A DNA stretch of 64,000 nucleotides from GAS188 sp035949255 (GTDB lineage Bacteria > Pseudomonadota > Alphaproteobacteria > Rhizobiales > Beijerinckiaceae), in contig DASZIL010000151.1 of assembly GCA_035949255.1 (NCBI GenBank), forward strand, positions 1 to 64,000, in the 5' to 3' direction. This document shows positions 8,662-17,858 of the stretch, piece after piece (within the stretch, counting starts at the first letter, position 1; each line of letters starts with the position of its first letter). A program made the translations under genes and the position numbers. Below the pieces are notes generated by a model. It made no database searches. It saw nothing but the letters and a program-made list of their open reading frames with translations, and had not been told where the DNA came from.

Positions 8662-10113
8662 TCACGCTCTGCGCTTCGCACTCGCCACGATTTCGGCGAG
8701 TGAGGTCACCTCATCCATATGGCCCCCGAGCGTCTTGTAGGCTTCGCGCGGCATGGTGAACTCGATCGGCGCCACCAGGGCAGGTGTCGGCACCGAGCCG
8801 AAGGCATTGCGCGGCAGCTGCGTCACGTCGACCATGACGGTGATCCCTCCGCCCGGCCACAGATAAACCGGTGTTCCGCCCATCGTCACCCGCACGCCGA
8901 GATCATGGATCGAGCGGGTGAGGAGCACCGGATTCTCCGTGACGCCGGCTCGCAACGACCCGCCCGCCCCCGCCATGAAGAGCACGGAGGCAAGCGCCGG
9001 CTCGCAATTCTCCCCGATCCGCTCGACCACCTTGGCGACGGCGGGCGGCATCGGCGCCGGCACCGGACGCAAAGCTTCATCGAGCACGCAGAAAAGCGCG
9101 TCCTCGCCCGTCGTCGACGTGAAGAGAAGACGAAGCCCGGGCCAGGCGAGCTTGGGATCGATCGATTGAATGAGCGAGAGCGGATCGGTGATCGCCGTGC
9201 CGCCCCAACCCGTGCCGGGCTCGGCCACCTGAAAGATGCGGCCCGGTGTGGATTTGCGGCCGCGAACGCGCACGCCGCTCGGACGCATGCCGAGGAATTT
9301 GCCGGCCTGATGCTCGGAAAGCACGCCGGTGATGTGGTCGTCCACCACGATCACCTCGTCGACTTCTCCATGCCATTGGCGCGCGAAGATGCCGATCGTC
9401 GCCGAGCCGCAGCCGACGCGCATGCGCTCTTCCTTGACCCCGTTGACGATCGGCGCGGCGCCGGCCTGGAGAACGACGCTGGCGCCGCCGTCGATCGTCA
9501 TTTCCACGGCTTCGCAATTGCATAGCGCGAGGAGCGCGTCGCAAGTGACATTGCCCTCCGCCTTGCTGCCGCCGGTGAGGTGGCGCACCCCGCCGAGCGC
9601 AAGCATCTGGGAGCCATATTCGGCGGTGGTGACATGGCCGACCTGCTCACCGCGAACGCGCACGGGCGCCGATTCCGGACCGAGGTGACGGTCCGTATCG
9701 ATCTTCGCCTTGACGCCGCAATAGCTGAAGATGCCCTCCGTCACGACGGTGACCGTGTCGACGCCTTCATAGTCTCCGGAGACGATGAAAGGCGCGGGCT
9801 TGTAGTCGGGATAGGTGGTTCCGGCCCCGATGCCGGTGATCAAGGCGTCCTCCTGCAGCAGCAGGCCGCCATCCCAATCGGCAGCGGCATCAAGAAAAGG
9901 CCGCACGCTCCCACCCTCGGCAGCGACGCGCCGCGTCAGCACGATCGGATCGGTGCGCACGAGGCGCCCGTCCTCATTGGCATACCGCGAGCAGGCACCC
10001 GCCCTCCCCGGCCGGATGCGGCAGAGAACCGGGCAGGCGTGGCAGCGCACGATGCCTTCATCGCCTTCCTCGCGGGCGCCGAATTTCTCGGTCTGGTCGC
10101 GGAACGCGTTCAT
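8662..10113 (-). CDS. hnr: 6-hydroxynicotinate reductase-like iron-sulfur protein
   Basis: 483 residues matching the 6-hydroxynicotinate reductase described in Eubacterium barkeri, which uses reduced ferredoxin to convert 6-hydroxynicotinate to 6-oxo-1,4,5,6-tetrahydronicotinate. N-terminal cysteines C24, C27, C31 and C40 form a CxxCx3Cx8C set suited to an iron-sulfur cluster; a CNCEAVEM segment lies in the middle. It directly follows the molybdenum hydroxylase genes on the same strand (3-base gap to the gene before it), and a ferredoxin-NADP reductase gene lies at the head of the cluster. Together they suggest hydroxylation and then reduction of an N-heterocycle. The family assignment is good; the exact substrate is inferred. 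Confidence 0.72.
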   Translation of the reverse strand: MNAFRDQTEKFGAREEGDEGIVRCHACPVLCRIRPGRAGACSRYANEDGRLVRTDPIVLTRRVAAEGGSVRPFLDAAADWDGGLLLQEDALITGIGAGTTYPDYKPAPFIVSGDYEGVDTVTVVTEGIFSYCGVKAKIDTDRHLGPESAPVRVRGEQVGHVTTAEYGSQMLALGGVRHLTGGSKAEGNVTCDALLALCNCEAVEMTIDGGASVVLQAGAAPIVNGVKEERMRVGCGSATIGIFARQWHGEVDEVIVVDDHITGVLSEHQAGKFLGMRPSGVRVRGRKSTPGRIFQVAEPGTGWGGTAITDPLSLIQSIDPKLAWPGLRLLFTSTTGEDALFCVLDEALRPVPAPMPPAVAKVVERIGENCEPALASVLFMAGAGGSLRAGVTENPVLLTRSIHDLGVRVTMGGTPVYLWPGGGITVMVDVTQLPRNAFGSVPTPALVAPIEFTMPREAYKTLGGHMDEVTSLAEIVASAKRRA

Positions 10114-10116
10114 CCT

Positions 10117-12957
10117 TCAGATCTCCAACGCGACGCCGGCGGCTTCGAGCGCCGCGCGGACACGGTGCGGGAGCGCCGGAATCTCACGGATCGAGACGCC
10201 GGTCGCATGGCGGATCGCGCCGAGGATGGCGGGCGCCGCGGGGACGAGGGCCGGCTCTCCGACGCCCTTGGCGCCAAAGGGGCCAAGCGGCTCCGGAGAC
10301 TCGACGAGGATGATGTCGATCGGGGGAACATCGCCGAAGCTCGGGATAAGATAATCGTGCAGGTTCTCGGTCCGCCCGGGGACGTATTCTTCCATGAGCG
10401 CTAGCCCGATGCCTTGCGCGATCCCGCCATGGATTTGGCCTTCGACCAAGGTCGGGTTGATGGCCCGCCCGACGTCATGGGCCGCGACGAAATGGTCGAG
10501 CCGCACCGTGCCCAAGCCCATGTCGACGTCGAGCGCCACGATCTGGGCCGCAAAGCCGTAGGTCGCGTAAGGCACGCCCTGCCCCTTCACGTCGAGAGGC
10601 TCGGTCGGCGGGTCGAAATCCCCCACGCCTTCGAAGACGACGCCGTCGTGGCCGCTCGGCCAGGAGGCAAGATCGATGACCGAGCTTTCGCCCTTCACAT
10701 CGACCGTGAGACGCGAGCCTTGAAGTGAAAGTCGCGCGTCCGGCCCGGCATTGGTGTGCCGCAAGATTTCCGCCCGCAAGGCAAGCGCCGCATTCTCGGC
10801 GGCCTTGCCGGAGACGAAGGTCTGGCGCGAGGCCGAGGATTTGCCGGCGTCGGCCGTCCGGTCGGTGTCTCCGCTGACGAGCGTGAAGACTGTGACCGGC
10901 AATCCGAGAGCGTCGGCGGCGATCTGCGTCAGCACCGTCGTCGAGCCTTGCCCGATGTCGACCGCGCCGTTGAAGAAGGTGAGCTTTCCTTCACGGGTCA
11001 CGGTGAGGCGCATGCGCGAAGGGTTCGAAAGCGCGGTATTGCCGATCCCGTACCACATGCAGGCGATGCCGACGCCGCGGCGCATGACGGCGCGCTTCGC
11101 GTTGAGCGTCCGAGCCTCATCGAGCATCCGTTTCCAATTCGGGCGCAGCGCCTCGAGACAGCGATCGAGGCCGACGCTTGCTTGCAATACTTGCCCGGTC
11201 GCCGTCTCGTCCGCCACCCGCAAGGCGTTGAGCAACCGGAATTCGAGCCGGTCGAGCCCGCATTTCTCGGCGAGCTCGTCATAGAGCGCTTCATGGGCGA
11301 TCGCGGCCTGCGGCACGCCAAAACCGCGAAAGGCGCCGGCGATCGGCCCGTTACTGTAGATGGCGCGCGCACGATTGAGCACATTCGGCACCCGATAAGG
11401 CCCTGTCCCGTGCACCGGCACCCGCCCCGCGACGGTCGGCCCCCATGACGCATAGGCGCCCGTGTCGAAATCCGCCTCCATGGCATAAGCGGTGATCCGC
11501 CCTTCGGCATCGCAAGCAGCGCGTGCCGAAATGGCGGAGGGATGGCGCTTCGTCGTCGCGGCCATGGATTCGGGGCGTGTGTAGACCGAGCGGACAGGCA
11601 CGCCCATCTGCCAGGCCGCGATGGCGAGCATGGGCTGCAAGGAGACATCGAGCTTGCCCCCGAAGCCTCCCCCGCATGCCGAGGGAACGATCCGAACATC
11701 GCCGGGCTCGACGCCGAGAACGCGCGCGACCTCGTCGCGGCTCATGTAAGGGGCTTGGGTCGAGGCAAAGACCTCGACGCGATCGCCGACGCGCCGCGCG
11801 AAGCCAGCCTCGGGCTCGATATAGGCGTGCTCGACGAAGCCCGTCGAGAACACACCTTCCGCCACATGGGCCGAACCATGAAAAGCGCTATCGACGTCTC
11901 CCTTCTCGACCCAGCCGCGCACGAGCACATTGTCCGGGCGTGAGACATGCACCGCATGGGCATTGGGCGAGAGCGCGGCTTCGAGCCCGATGAGCGCCTC
12001 GAGCGGCTCCCAGCGGATCGGAAAGCGGGCGACATCGAAGCCGTCGATCGCGGCGCGCTCGCCGATGATGGCCGCCACGGCCTCCCCACGGTATCGCGTC
12101 TCGCCTTCAGCGAACACGGGCTGATCCTTCATATCGGGAAAGATGCCGAAGGAATTCTCGCCCGGCACATCCGCGGCGGTGAGCACGCGGAAAATCCCCG
12201 GCTCGTTCGACACGAAGGCGCCAAGATCGCCGATGCTGAAGCGTGCGCGCGCATGAGGCGAGCGAATGGCCCGGAGCCAGAGCGCGTCTTGCGGAGCCTT
12301 GTCCGCACCATAGGTCTCGCTGCCGTCGAGCTTGGGAAGGCCGTCGAGGCGCGCCACCCTGGCCCCAACCGCGACGGCGCTTGTCGCCGGACGCGTCTCG
12401 TACGCCGTAGCGACCGCCGGCGAGGCGTCTCCATCTCCTGTCGGCAAGAGGACATCTTCCGCCAGCCCTTCATCGGGCTCGAGGAAGCGTTGAGCGTCGA
12501 GCACGGCCTCGCAAATCTTGAGATAGCCCGTGCAACGGCACAGCACGCCGCCGAGCGCGGCCTCGATCATGGGGAGGCTCAGCTTCTCGACACGGCGCAA
12601 GAGATCGAGCGAAGCCATCAACATGCCGGGGGTGCAGATGCCGCATTGGGCGGCGCCGTGATGATGAAACGAGCGCTGCAGCGCCCGCCCGATCGGATCG
12701 TTCGCGATGCCCTCGATGGTCTGCACCCGCCTGCCCTCGAGCTGCGCCGCCGCAACGAGGCAGGCGCAGGCCTGCTCCTCGTCGATGAGCACGGTGCAGG
12801 CGCCGCAATCGCCGGCGTCGCAGCCGACCTTGGTGCCGGTGAGGCCGAGCTCCTCGCGCAGCAGGCGCGACAAACGCATATCGGGACGCGCGGCGACCTC
12901 GACCTTCTTGTCGTTGACGGTGAGCACGACCGCGCCCGTGAATTCTTCAGGCGTCAT
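10117..12957 (-). CDS. Molybdenum hydroxylase, fused [2Fe-2S] and molybdopterin subunits
   Basis: 946 residues of the xanthine dehydrogenase family. Residues 1-165 are the two-[2Fe-2S] domain: a plant-type cluster (C46, C51, C54, C66) and a second cluster (C105, C108, C140, C142). From about residue 195 follows the molybdopterin subunit, with the GGGFGGK loop and a C-terminal GVGEPAL segment holding the expected catalytic glutamate. Fusing the small and large subunits while leaving the FAD subunit separate is a less common arrangement. The start overlaps the stop of the FAD-subunit gene by 4 bases. The likely role is hydroxylation of an aromatic N-heterocycle such as nicotinate with water as oxygen source; a xanthine or aldehyde substrate remains possible. 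Confidence 0.85.
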   Translation of the reverse strand: MTPEEFTGAVVLTVNDKKVEVAARPDMRLSRLLREELGLTGTKVGCDAGDCGACTVLIDEEQACACLVAAAQLEGRRVQTIEGIANDPIGRALQRSFHHHGAAQCGICTPGMLMASLDLLRRVEKLSLPMIEAALGGVLCRCTGYLKICEAVLDAQRFLEPDEGLAEDVLLPTGDGDASPAVATAYETRPATSAVAVGARVARLDGLPKLDGSETYGADKAPQDALWLRAIRSPHARARFSIGDLGAFVSNEPGIFRVLTAADVPGENSFGIFPDMKDQPVFAEGETRYRGEAVAAIIGERAAIDGFDVARFPIRWEPLEALIGLEAALSPNAHAVHVSRPDNVLVRGWVEKGDVDSAFHGSAHVAEGVFSTGFVEHAYIEPEAGFARRVGDRVEVFASTQAPYMSRDEVARVLGVEPGDVRIVPSACGGGFGGKLDVSLQPMLAIAAWQMGVPVRSVYTRPESMAATTKRHPSAISARAACDAEGRITAYAMEADFDTGAYASWGPTVAGRVPVHGTGPYRVPNVLNRARAIYSNGPIAGAFRGFGVPQAAIAHEALYDELAEKCGLDRLEFRLLNALRVADETATGQVLQASVGLDRCLEALRPNWKRMLDEARTLNAKRAVMRRGVGIACMWYGIGNTALSNPSRMRLTVTREGKLTFFNGAVDIGQGSTTVLTQIAADALGLPVTVFTLVSGDTDRTADAGKSSASRQTFVSGKAAENAALALRAEILRHTNAGPDARLSLQGSRLTVDVKGESSVIDLASWPSGHDGVVFEGVGDFDPPTEPLDVKGQGVPYATYGFAAQIVALDVDMGLGTVRLDHFVAAHDVGRAINPTLVEGQIHGGIAQGIGLALMEEYVPGRTENLHDYLIPSFGDVPPIDIILVESPEPLGPFGAKGVGEPALVPAAPAILGAIRHATGVSIREIPALPHRVRAALEAAGVALEI

Positions 12958-13859
12958 GCCGCGACCCTCCCGGCTCGCGGCTCAATGAAAGCGGCGAGCG
13001 CGCGCCGCACCAGGATACGCGCGGCGTCCCGCCGATAATGCGCGCTGGCGCGCACATCATCGAGCGGCGCCAAGACCGAAAACAGCCCAGGCGTGACACG
13101 CTCGAGAAGCGAGAGGTCAAGCCTCTCTCCGCGCAGCTCCGCTTCGAGCGCGGCGAGGCGCGTGGGCACGGCCGATGCGGCCCCGACCGTGATGCGGATA
13201 TCGGCAATGCTTCCGTCCGCGGCCTCATCGAGGAGCATGGCGACCGATACGATCGAGATCACGAGATGGGAGCGCGCGCCGAGCTTCAAGAAAAGCGAGC
13301 GCGAAGTCGCGTGATGGGCCGGAACGCGGATCGCGACGACGAGCTCGTCGCCGGCAAGATCGGTGTGTCGGTTTCCGCGAATGAAGGTCGCGAGCGGCAG
13401 GCGACGCTCGCCGCGCACAGAGGCGATCTCGACCTCCGCATCGAGCGCCAGCAAGGGGGGCACACCATCCGCCGCCGGAGAGGCGTTGACGATATTGCCG
13501 CCGAGCGTCCCGCGATTTTGGATCTGCAAGCCTCCGATCTGAAGCGCGGCTCGTTTGAGCGCATCGAAGGCGGCGGGCAGCCGCGTCGCAACGATATCGG
13601 TCCAGCTCGTGGCGGCGCCGATCGAAAGCGCCCGCCCGTCCCGCCGCATGCCCTTGAGTTCCGGGATCTGCGTGATGTCGAGGAAATCGCGTGGGAAACT
13701 CTCGAGCCAAGCCTGTTTGCCGGCCCGCGTCGGGTAGATGTCGGTGCCGCCCGCGAGGACCGTGAGCGGATGAGCCGAGCGGCCCTTGCCGGAACGGGCA
13801 GCCTGCGCAAGCGTCGTGAGCGCCGACTTCAACGAGGCTGGACGCAGATAGATCGGCAT
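12954..13859 (-). CDS. Molybdenum hydroxylase FAD-binding subunit
   Basis: 301 residues of the CoxM/XdhB FAD-binding family. It shows the two flavin loops typical of the family, VLAGGTDIYP (about 33-42) and TLGGNIVNASPAADG (about 117-131). It would take electrons from the iron-sulfur domain of the following gene product, which starts inside its last codons (4-base overlap), and hand them to an acceptor. It is the first gene of the three-gene molybdenum hydroxylase / Hnr block, starting 109 bp below the ferredoxin-NADP reductase stop. Confidence 0.87.
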   Translation of the reverse strand: MPIYLRPASLKSALTTLAQAARSGKGRSAHPLTVLAGGTDIYPTRAGKQAWLESFPRDFLDITQIPELKGMRRDGRALSIGAATSWTDIVATRLPAAFDALKRAALQIGGLQIQNRGTLGGNIVNASPAADGVPPLLALDAEVEIASVRGERRLPLATFIRGNRHTDLAGDELVVAIRVPAHHATSRSLFLKLGARSHLVISIVSVAMLLDEAADGSIADIRITVGAASAVPTRLAALEAELRGERLDLSLLERVTPGLFSVLAPLDDVRASAHYRRDAARILVRRALAAFIEPRAGRVAA

Positions 13860-13968
13860 CGCCTCATGCTCCCGTCCTGGCCGTTTCTTCCGCCATCGAA
13901 ACCAGCCCTATCCGAAGGCATCTCGGGAAAGTTGCTCTCGAGCCTTTCGCGTCTTGTGCCTCCCGGCC

Positions 13969-15042
13969 TCAGGCAACCTTGAGCTTCTTCTGCAAGCTCG
14001 AGGAAGAGGTGGTGTATTGGAAAAGGAGCTTCTTGTCGGGGTAGACGTAGCGATGCACCTTCTGGGCCGCGAGCGCCGCCTCGTGAAAACCGGACAGGAT
14101 CAGCTTCAGCTTGCCGGCATAATGATTGATGTCGCCGATCGCGAATATTCCGGGCGTTGACGTCTCGAATTTCTCGGTATCGACCGGCACGAGATTTTCG
14201 TTGAGGTTGAGGCCCCAGTCGGCAATCGGACCGAGCTTCATGGTGAGCCCGAAGAAGGGGAGCATGGCGTCGCACTCGACCTCGAAGGTCGAGTTGTCGT
14301 CGCGGCGAATGACGGCGCCCTCGAGCTTCGGCGCGTTGCCCTTCAGCGCGACCACCTGGCCGAGATGCAGGTCCATCCGACCCGCCGCGACAAGCGCGCG
14401 CATCTGCTCGACCGAATGGGGAGCGGCGCGAAAGGCGTCGCGCCGGTGCAGGAGGGTGACGCGCTCGGCGACTTTGTGAAGGTTCAGCGTCCAATCGAGC
14501 GCCGAATCCCCGCCCCCCACGATCAGCACCTTGCGGCCGCGAAGATTCTCCATCCGGCGCACGGCATAGAAGACGCTTTCTCCCTCGAAGCCCTCGATCC
14601 CGGGGATCGGCGGCCGTTTCGGCTGAAACGACCCGCCACCCGCCGCCGCCACGATGCATTTGCACAAGAAGCTGGTGCCGGCATCCGTCACGAGCCTGAA
14701 GCGCGGCGCCTCGGGAGTGCCCAGCGTCTCTACGCTCACGACCATCTCGGAGAGATGAAACTTCGCTTCGAACGGCGCGATCTGCTTCAGCAAATTGTCG
14801 GTGAGGCCTTGGCCGGTGACGATCGGCATCCCCGGAATGTCGTAGATCGGCTTCTCAGGATAGAGCTCGGCGCATTGGCCGCCGGCCTTGTCGAGAATGT
14901 CGACCACATGGCACTTGATGTCGAGAAGGCCGAGCTCGAACACCGCGAACAGGCCGCAAGGTCCAGCACCGATGACGACCACATCGGTCTCATGCGCGGC
15001 GCCCAGACCGGCCTCATCCACGGAAGGCTTCACCATTAGCAT
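13969..15042 (-). CDS. Ferredoxin-NADP reductase, thioredoxin-reductase-like type
   Basis: 357 residues with the FAD dinucleotide motif IGAGPCGLFAVFE (about 24-36), the NADPH motif VGGGDSALDW and the second FAD motif AIGDINHY. The CxxC pair of true thioredoxin reductases is absent, as in the FNR type-2 family that reduces ferredoxin with NADPH. It is the first gene after the 18-bp palindrome at 15068-15085 and lies on the same strand as the molybdenum hydroxylase and Hnr-like genes. Hnr in E. barkeri takes electrons from ferredoxin, so this enzyme is a reasonable electron feeder; that link is inferred. Confidence 0.85.
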   Translation of the reverse strand: MLMVKPSVDEAGLGAAHETDVVVIGAGPCGLFAVFELGLLDIKCHVVDILDKAGGQCAELYPEKPIYDIPGMPIVTGQGLTDNLLKQIAPFEAKFHLSEMVVSVETLGTPEAPRFRLVTDAGTSFLCKCIVAAAGGGSFQPKRPPIPGIEGFEGESVFYAVRRMENLRGRKVLIVGGGDSALDWTLNLHKVAERVTLLHRRDAFRAAPHSVEQMRALVAAGRMDLHLGQVVALKGNAPKLEGAVIRRDDNSTFEVECDAMLPFFGLTMKLGPIADWGLNLNENLVPVDTEKFETSTPGIFAIGDINHYAGKLKLILSGFHEAALAAQKVHRYVYPDKKLLFQYTTSSSSLQKKLKVA

Positions 15043-15067
15043 CCGTCAATCTCCATCCGGGTCGAAA

Positions 15068-15085
15068 TCATTCGTATACGAATGA
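15068..15085. promoter_or_regulatory. 18-bp perfect palindrome, probable MarR operator
   Basis: TCATTCGTATACGAATGA reads the same on both strands. It starts 26 bp upstream of the ferredoxin-NADP reductase start codon, inside the expected promoter zone. Its size and the TCGTATACGA core fit the 16-20 bp operators of MarR dimers, and a marR gene lies 370 bp upstream on the same strand. I found no second copy in the window, so the pairing of this regulator with this site is inferred. Confidence 0.6.
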
Positions 15086-15454
15086 ATAGCAAATCCTCGA
15101 ACTGCCTGCAATGACCCGTAGATAAGGCTTGTGCGCGATGGAGGGAAGCTCGGACATGGGCAGCAAGGCGCGCATCCGAGGCATGAGAGCTACGGTACGC
15201 ATAATCGTCGCCCAAATCGGAGCGGGTCATGCCGTCGAGGAAATTCTGGCCGACGACTCTTAGCTTGAGCGAAGACGTCATGCTGGCGCTACGCCATGCC
15301 GCGTGGCGTGGCGTGGCGTGGCGTGGCGAGCCGAGGCGGACGCGTTGTGTATTGTCATTGCGAACTGAAGGATAAGATGGGCGGTTCTTGAACGAATCCG
15401 CATGCCAACAGCTTTTTCAGCCTGGGAAGGCGCCACCCCGCCCGAGCATCAGGG
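15086..15454. other. Non-coding gap between marR and the ferredoxin reductase gene
   Basis: About 370 bp without a supported gene. It contains a short GCGTG tandem repeat (15301-15325). An 81-codon minus-strand frame runs through it across the operator and into the next gene; it has no recognisable features and is judged spurious. Confidence 0.5.
15301..15325. repeat. (GCGTG)5 tandem repeat
   Basis: Five perfect copies of GCGTG followed by the near copy GCGAG. A simple tandem repeat in intergenic DNA, likely variable by slippage; no function is evident. Confidence 0.75.
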
Positions 15455-15883
15455 CTACACGATCCTGCCCAACAGCGAGATGAGGCGGCGCTGCTCGCTC
15501 GGTGATAGCGGGGCGAGGGTCGCCGTGGTCGCTGCGCGCGCCTTGTCGATGAGGCGCGCGACAAGCGCTAGCCCCTCCCCGCTCAGGCGAAGGCGGACGC
15601 GCCGCTTATCGATAGGGTCCTGGGCGCGCTCGATGAGGCCGCGCTCGATGAGGCGCGTCACCACGCCCTTCGTCGTCGCCGGGTCCATTCCGGTGAGCCT
15701 GCCGAGATGGTTTTGCGAGAGCTCTTTGGATTCACCGAGCTTGACGAGGGCGGCGAACTGGGTCGGGGTCGGCCCGTCCTCGCCCATCTCCGCAATGAAG
15801 ATCGCGACGTGGCGCTGATGCGCGCGGCGCAGCAAATGGCCGATCTGCGCCTCGAGCCGATAGGTTTCGGAACGAGGCGGCAT
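15455..15883 (-). CDS. MarR family transcriptional regulator
   Basis: 142 residues with a winged helix-turn-helix: recognition region LSQNHLGRLTGMDPATTKGV (about 55-74) and wing DPIDKRRVRLRLS (about 88-100). MarR dimers usually repress catabolic genes and release DNA on binding an aromatic ligand. The gene starts 3 bases past the TRAP permease stop, so it is the last gene of the pobA-TRAP-marR operon, and it lies upstream of the palindrome before the ferredoxin reductase gene. It could govern its own operon in response to 4-hydroxybenzoate, the downstream cluster, or both. Confidence 0.87.
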   Translation of the reverse strand: MPPRSETYRLEAQIGHLLRRAHQRHVAIFIAEMGEDGPTPTQFAALVKLGESKELSQNHLGRLTGMDPATTKGVVTRLIERGLIERAQDPIDKRRVRLRLSGEGLALVARLIDKARAATTATLAPLSPSEQRRLISLLGRIV

Positions 15884-15886
15884 CGC

Positions 15887-17185
15887 CTACATCCGGCTCG
15901 GCAAATAGGTCGCGATGATCGGGAGCGCGATCAGGATCACGAGGCGAAGCATGTCGGCGATGATGAACGGAATGACGCCCTTGAAGATAGTTGCGAATTT
16001 CACGTCCTTCACGACGCTCTTGATGACGAAGACGTTCATGCCGACCGGAGGGTGGATGAGGCCGAGCTCGACCGTCATCACGATGATCACCCCGAACCAG
16101 ATGGGATCGAAGCCAAGCGACGTCACCACCGGGAAGATGATGGGCACGGTGAGGATGATCATCGCCATGGCGTCCATCAGGCAGCCGAGCACGAGATACA
16201 TGAGCATGATCAGCGCGAGCACGCCGTAAGGGCCAAGCCCAAGACCCGTCATGAACTCGGTGACCTTTTGCGGCACCTGCGTGACGGTGAGAAAATAGCC
16301 GAAGAGGAGTGCGCCGATCAGCACGGTGAACACGGCGGCGGCCGTGCGCGTCGCTTGCAACAGCGAGGCGCGGATTTCGGCACGCGAGAGCCGCCCGCGC
16401 GCGACGCCGAGGAGGAAGGCGCCTCCGGCCCCGACGCCGCCCGCCTCGGTGGGCGTGAAAATTCCCCCGTAAAGCCCACCGACGACGAAGACGAACAACA
16501 GTAGGGGCGCCCAGACATCGCGCAACCCCGCGAGGCGTTCCCGCCACTCGCTCTTCGGCCCGGCCGGAAGAAATCCCGGACGCACAGCGCCGATCACGCC
16601 GATCGTCGCAATGTGCATCGAGATGGCGAGAAGCCCTGGCAATATTCCGGCGACGAAGAGCTTGCCGATGTCTTGCTGGGTGATGATGCCGTAAACGGCT
16701 AGCACGGTCGAGGGCGGCAGCATGGCACCGAGCGTGCCGCCGGCGGCGATCACCCCCGTGGCGAAGGATTGCGGATAGCCGTAGCGGCGCATCTCGGGAT
16801 AGGCGACGGAGGAGAAGGTCGCGGCAGTCGCCACGGAGGAGCCGGAAATCGCGGCAAACCCCGCGCAGGCCGCGATCGTCGCGACCCCGAGCCCACCCTT
16901 GCGATGGCCGACGAATGTGTTCGCCGCACGGAATAATTCGCTGCTGATGCCCGAAGTCGAGACGAACGCGCCCATCAGCAGGAACATCGGGATCACGCCG
17001 AAGGTGTAGTCAGTGACGGTGCGCATCGAGGTTTGGCCGATGAGCTTCAAGGCGGGTCCCGAACCGACGAGATAGCCAAATCCGGTAACGCCGACGAGCC
17101 CCATGGCCATGCCGACCGGGACGCGAAGCAGCATGAGCGCGAAAAGAACGATGAAGCCAATGACGGCTACGCTGTCGGCGCTCAT
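15887..17185 (-). CDS. dctM: TRAP transporter large permease (DctM-like)
   Basis: 432 residues, almost entirely hydrophobic, with the 12 or so membrane segments of the DctM/SiaM large subunit. Typical segments are FLLMGAFVSTSGIS, the SGSSVATAATF loop and the PPSTVLAVYGI element. It moves substrate across the inner membrane using a sodium or proton gradient, with the small subunit and a periplasmic binding protein encoded just upstream. Its stop lies 3 bases before the marR start. The linked pobA suggests an aromatic acid substrate. Confidence 0.88.
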   Translation of the reverse strand: MSADSVAVIGFIVLFALMLLRVPVGMAMGLVGVTGFGYLVGSGPALKLIGQTSMRTVTDYTFGVIPMFLLMGAFVSTSGISSELFRAANTFVGHRKGGLGVATIAACAGFAAISGSSVATAATFSSVAYPEMRRYGYPQSFATGVIAAGGTLGAMLPPSTVLAVYGIITQQDIGKLFVAGILPGLLAISMHIATIGVIGAVRPGFLPAGPKSEWRERLAGLRDVWAPLLLFVFVVGGLYGGIFTPTEAGGVGAGGAFLLGVARGRLSRAEIRASLLQATRTAAAVFTVLIGALLFGYFLTVTQVPQKVTEFMTGLGLGPYGVLALIMLMYLVLGCLMDAMAMIILTVPIIFPVVTSLGFDPIWFGVIIVMTVELGLIHPPVGMNVFVIKSVVKDVKFATIFKGVIPFIIADMLRLVILIALPIIATYLPSRM

Positions 17186-17252
17186 GGGCGAAGGGCCCGT
17201 TCATCTAGATAGGTCAGGGGCTTGCCCGCAAGGGGGACACACGTGCAGAGGG

Positions 17253-17822
17253 TCATTCGACGGGCTTCAACGGCACGCGGCTGAAGCTGCCGGGCTGGAA
17301 GATCAGGCGCCATGTCCTGATCGCGATCAGGAGAACGGCCGATACATCCCCCACCCAGGCGACCGCGAAGAACGGCCAGGTCGGCAGATGCAGATCATAG
17401 GTGAGCACATTATCGGCTCGCGTCTGCGCTACCTTGTCGAACAACGTCGCCGTCTGCACCGTCACCACGAACAGAAGAACGAGGGTGGCGAAGATGTCGA
17501 TGGCTCGTTGATATTTCGGGGAGGCCGCCGACCAGACGAGATCGACCGTGATATGCGTGCCGCGATAGCTCGTCGCCGCGATGCCCCAGAAGATCAGGAT
17601 CCCGAGCAGCAACCGGCCGAAATCATAGCTGTCGGGGATCGAGGTCGAGAAGAATTTCCGCAACAGCACCGAGATGAAGGTATCGGCGGCGACAAGGCCG
17701 ACGAAGATCGCGGCGAGAAGCTCGATGCCGTCGATGAAACGATCCATGAGGCCACGCGGGGGTGCGCTCGCGGCCGCCGCGTCGACGGACTTCTCGTCAG
17801 AGAGGGGCCGCGGTCCCGCCAT
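17253..17822 (-). CDS. dctQ: TRAP transporter small permease (DctQ-like)
   Basis: 189 residues with four predicted membrane segments, including the family element FWGIAATSYRGTHITVDLVW (about 102-121). The N-terminal 25 residues are a cytosolic tail rich in Ala and Pro. It pairs with the large permease encoded 67 bp downstream, and starts 36 bp after the binding-protein gene. Confidence 0.86.
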   Translation of the reverse strand: MAGPRPLSDEKSVDAAAASAPPRGLMDRFIDGIELLAAIFVGLVAADTFISVLLRKFFSTSIPDSYDFGRLLLGILIFWGIAATSYRGTHITVDLVWSAASPKYQRAIDIFATLVLLFVVTVQTATLFDKVAQTRADNVLTYDLHLPTWPFFAVAWVGDVSAVLLIAIRTWRLIFQPGSFSRVPLKPVE

Positions 17823-17858
17823 GGCTCGTCCGGATCGAGGACGCTTGACGCGAGCGCT

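Noticed and set aside
15036..15281. 81-residue minus-strand frame before the ferredoxin reductase
   Set aside because: It overlaps the operator and the next start codon, with no ribosome site or recognisable sequence.
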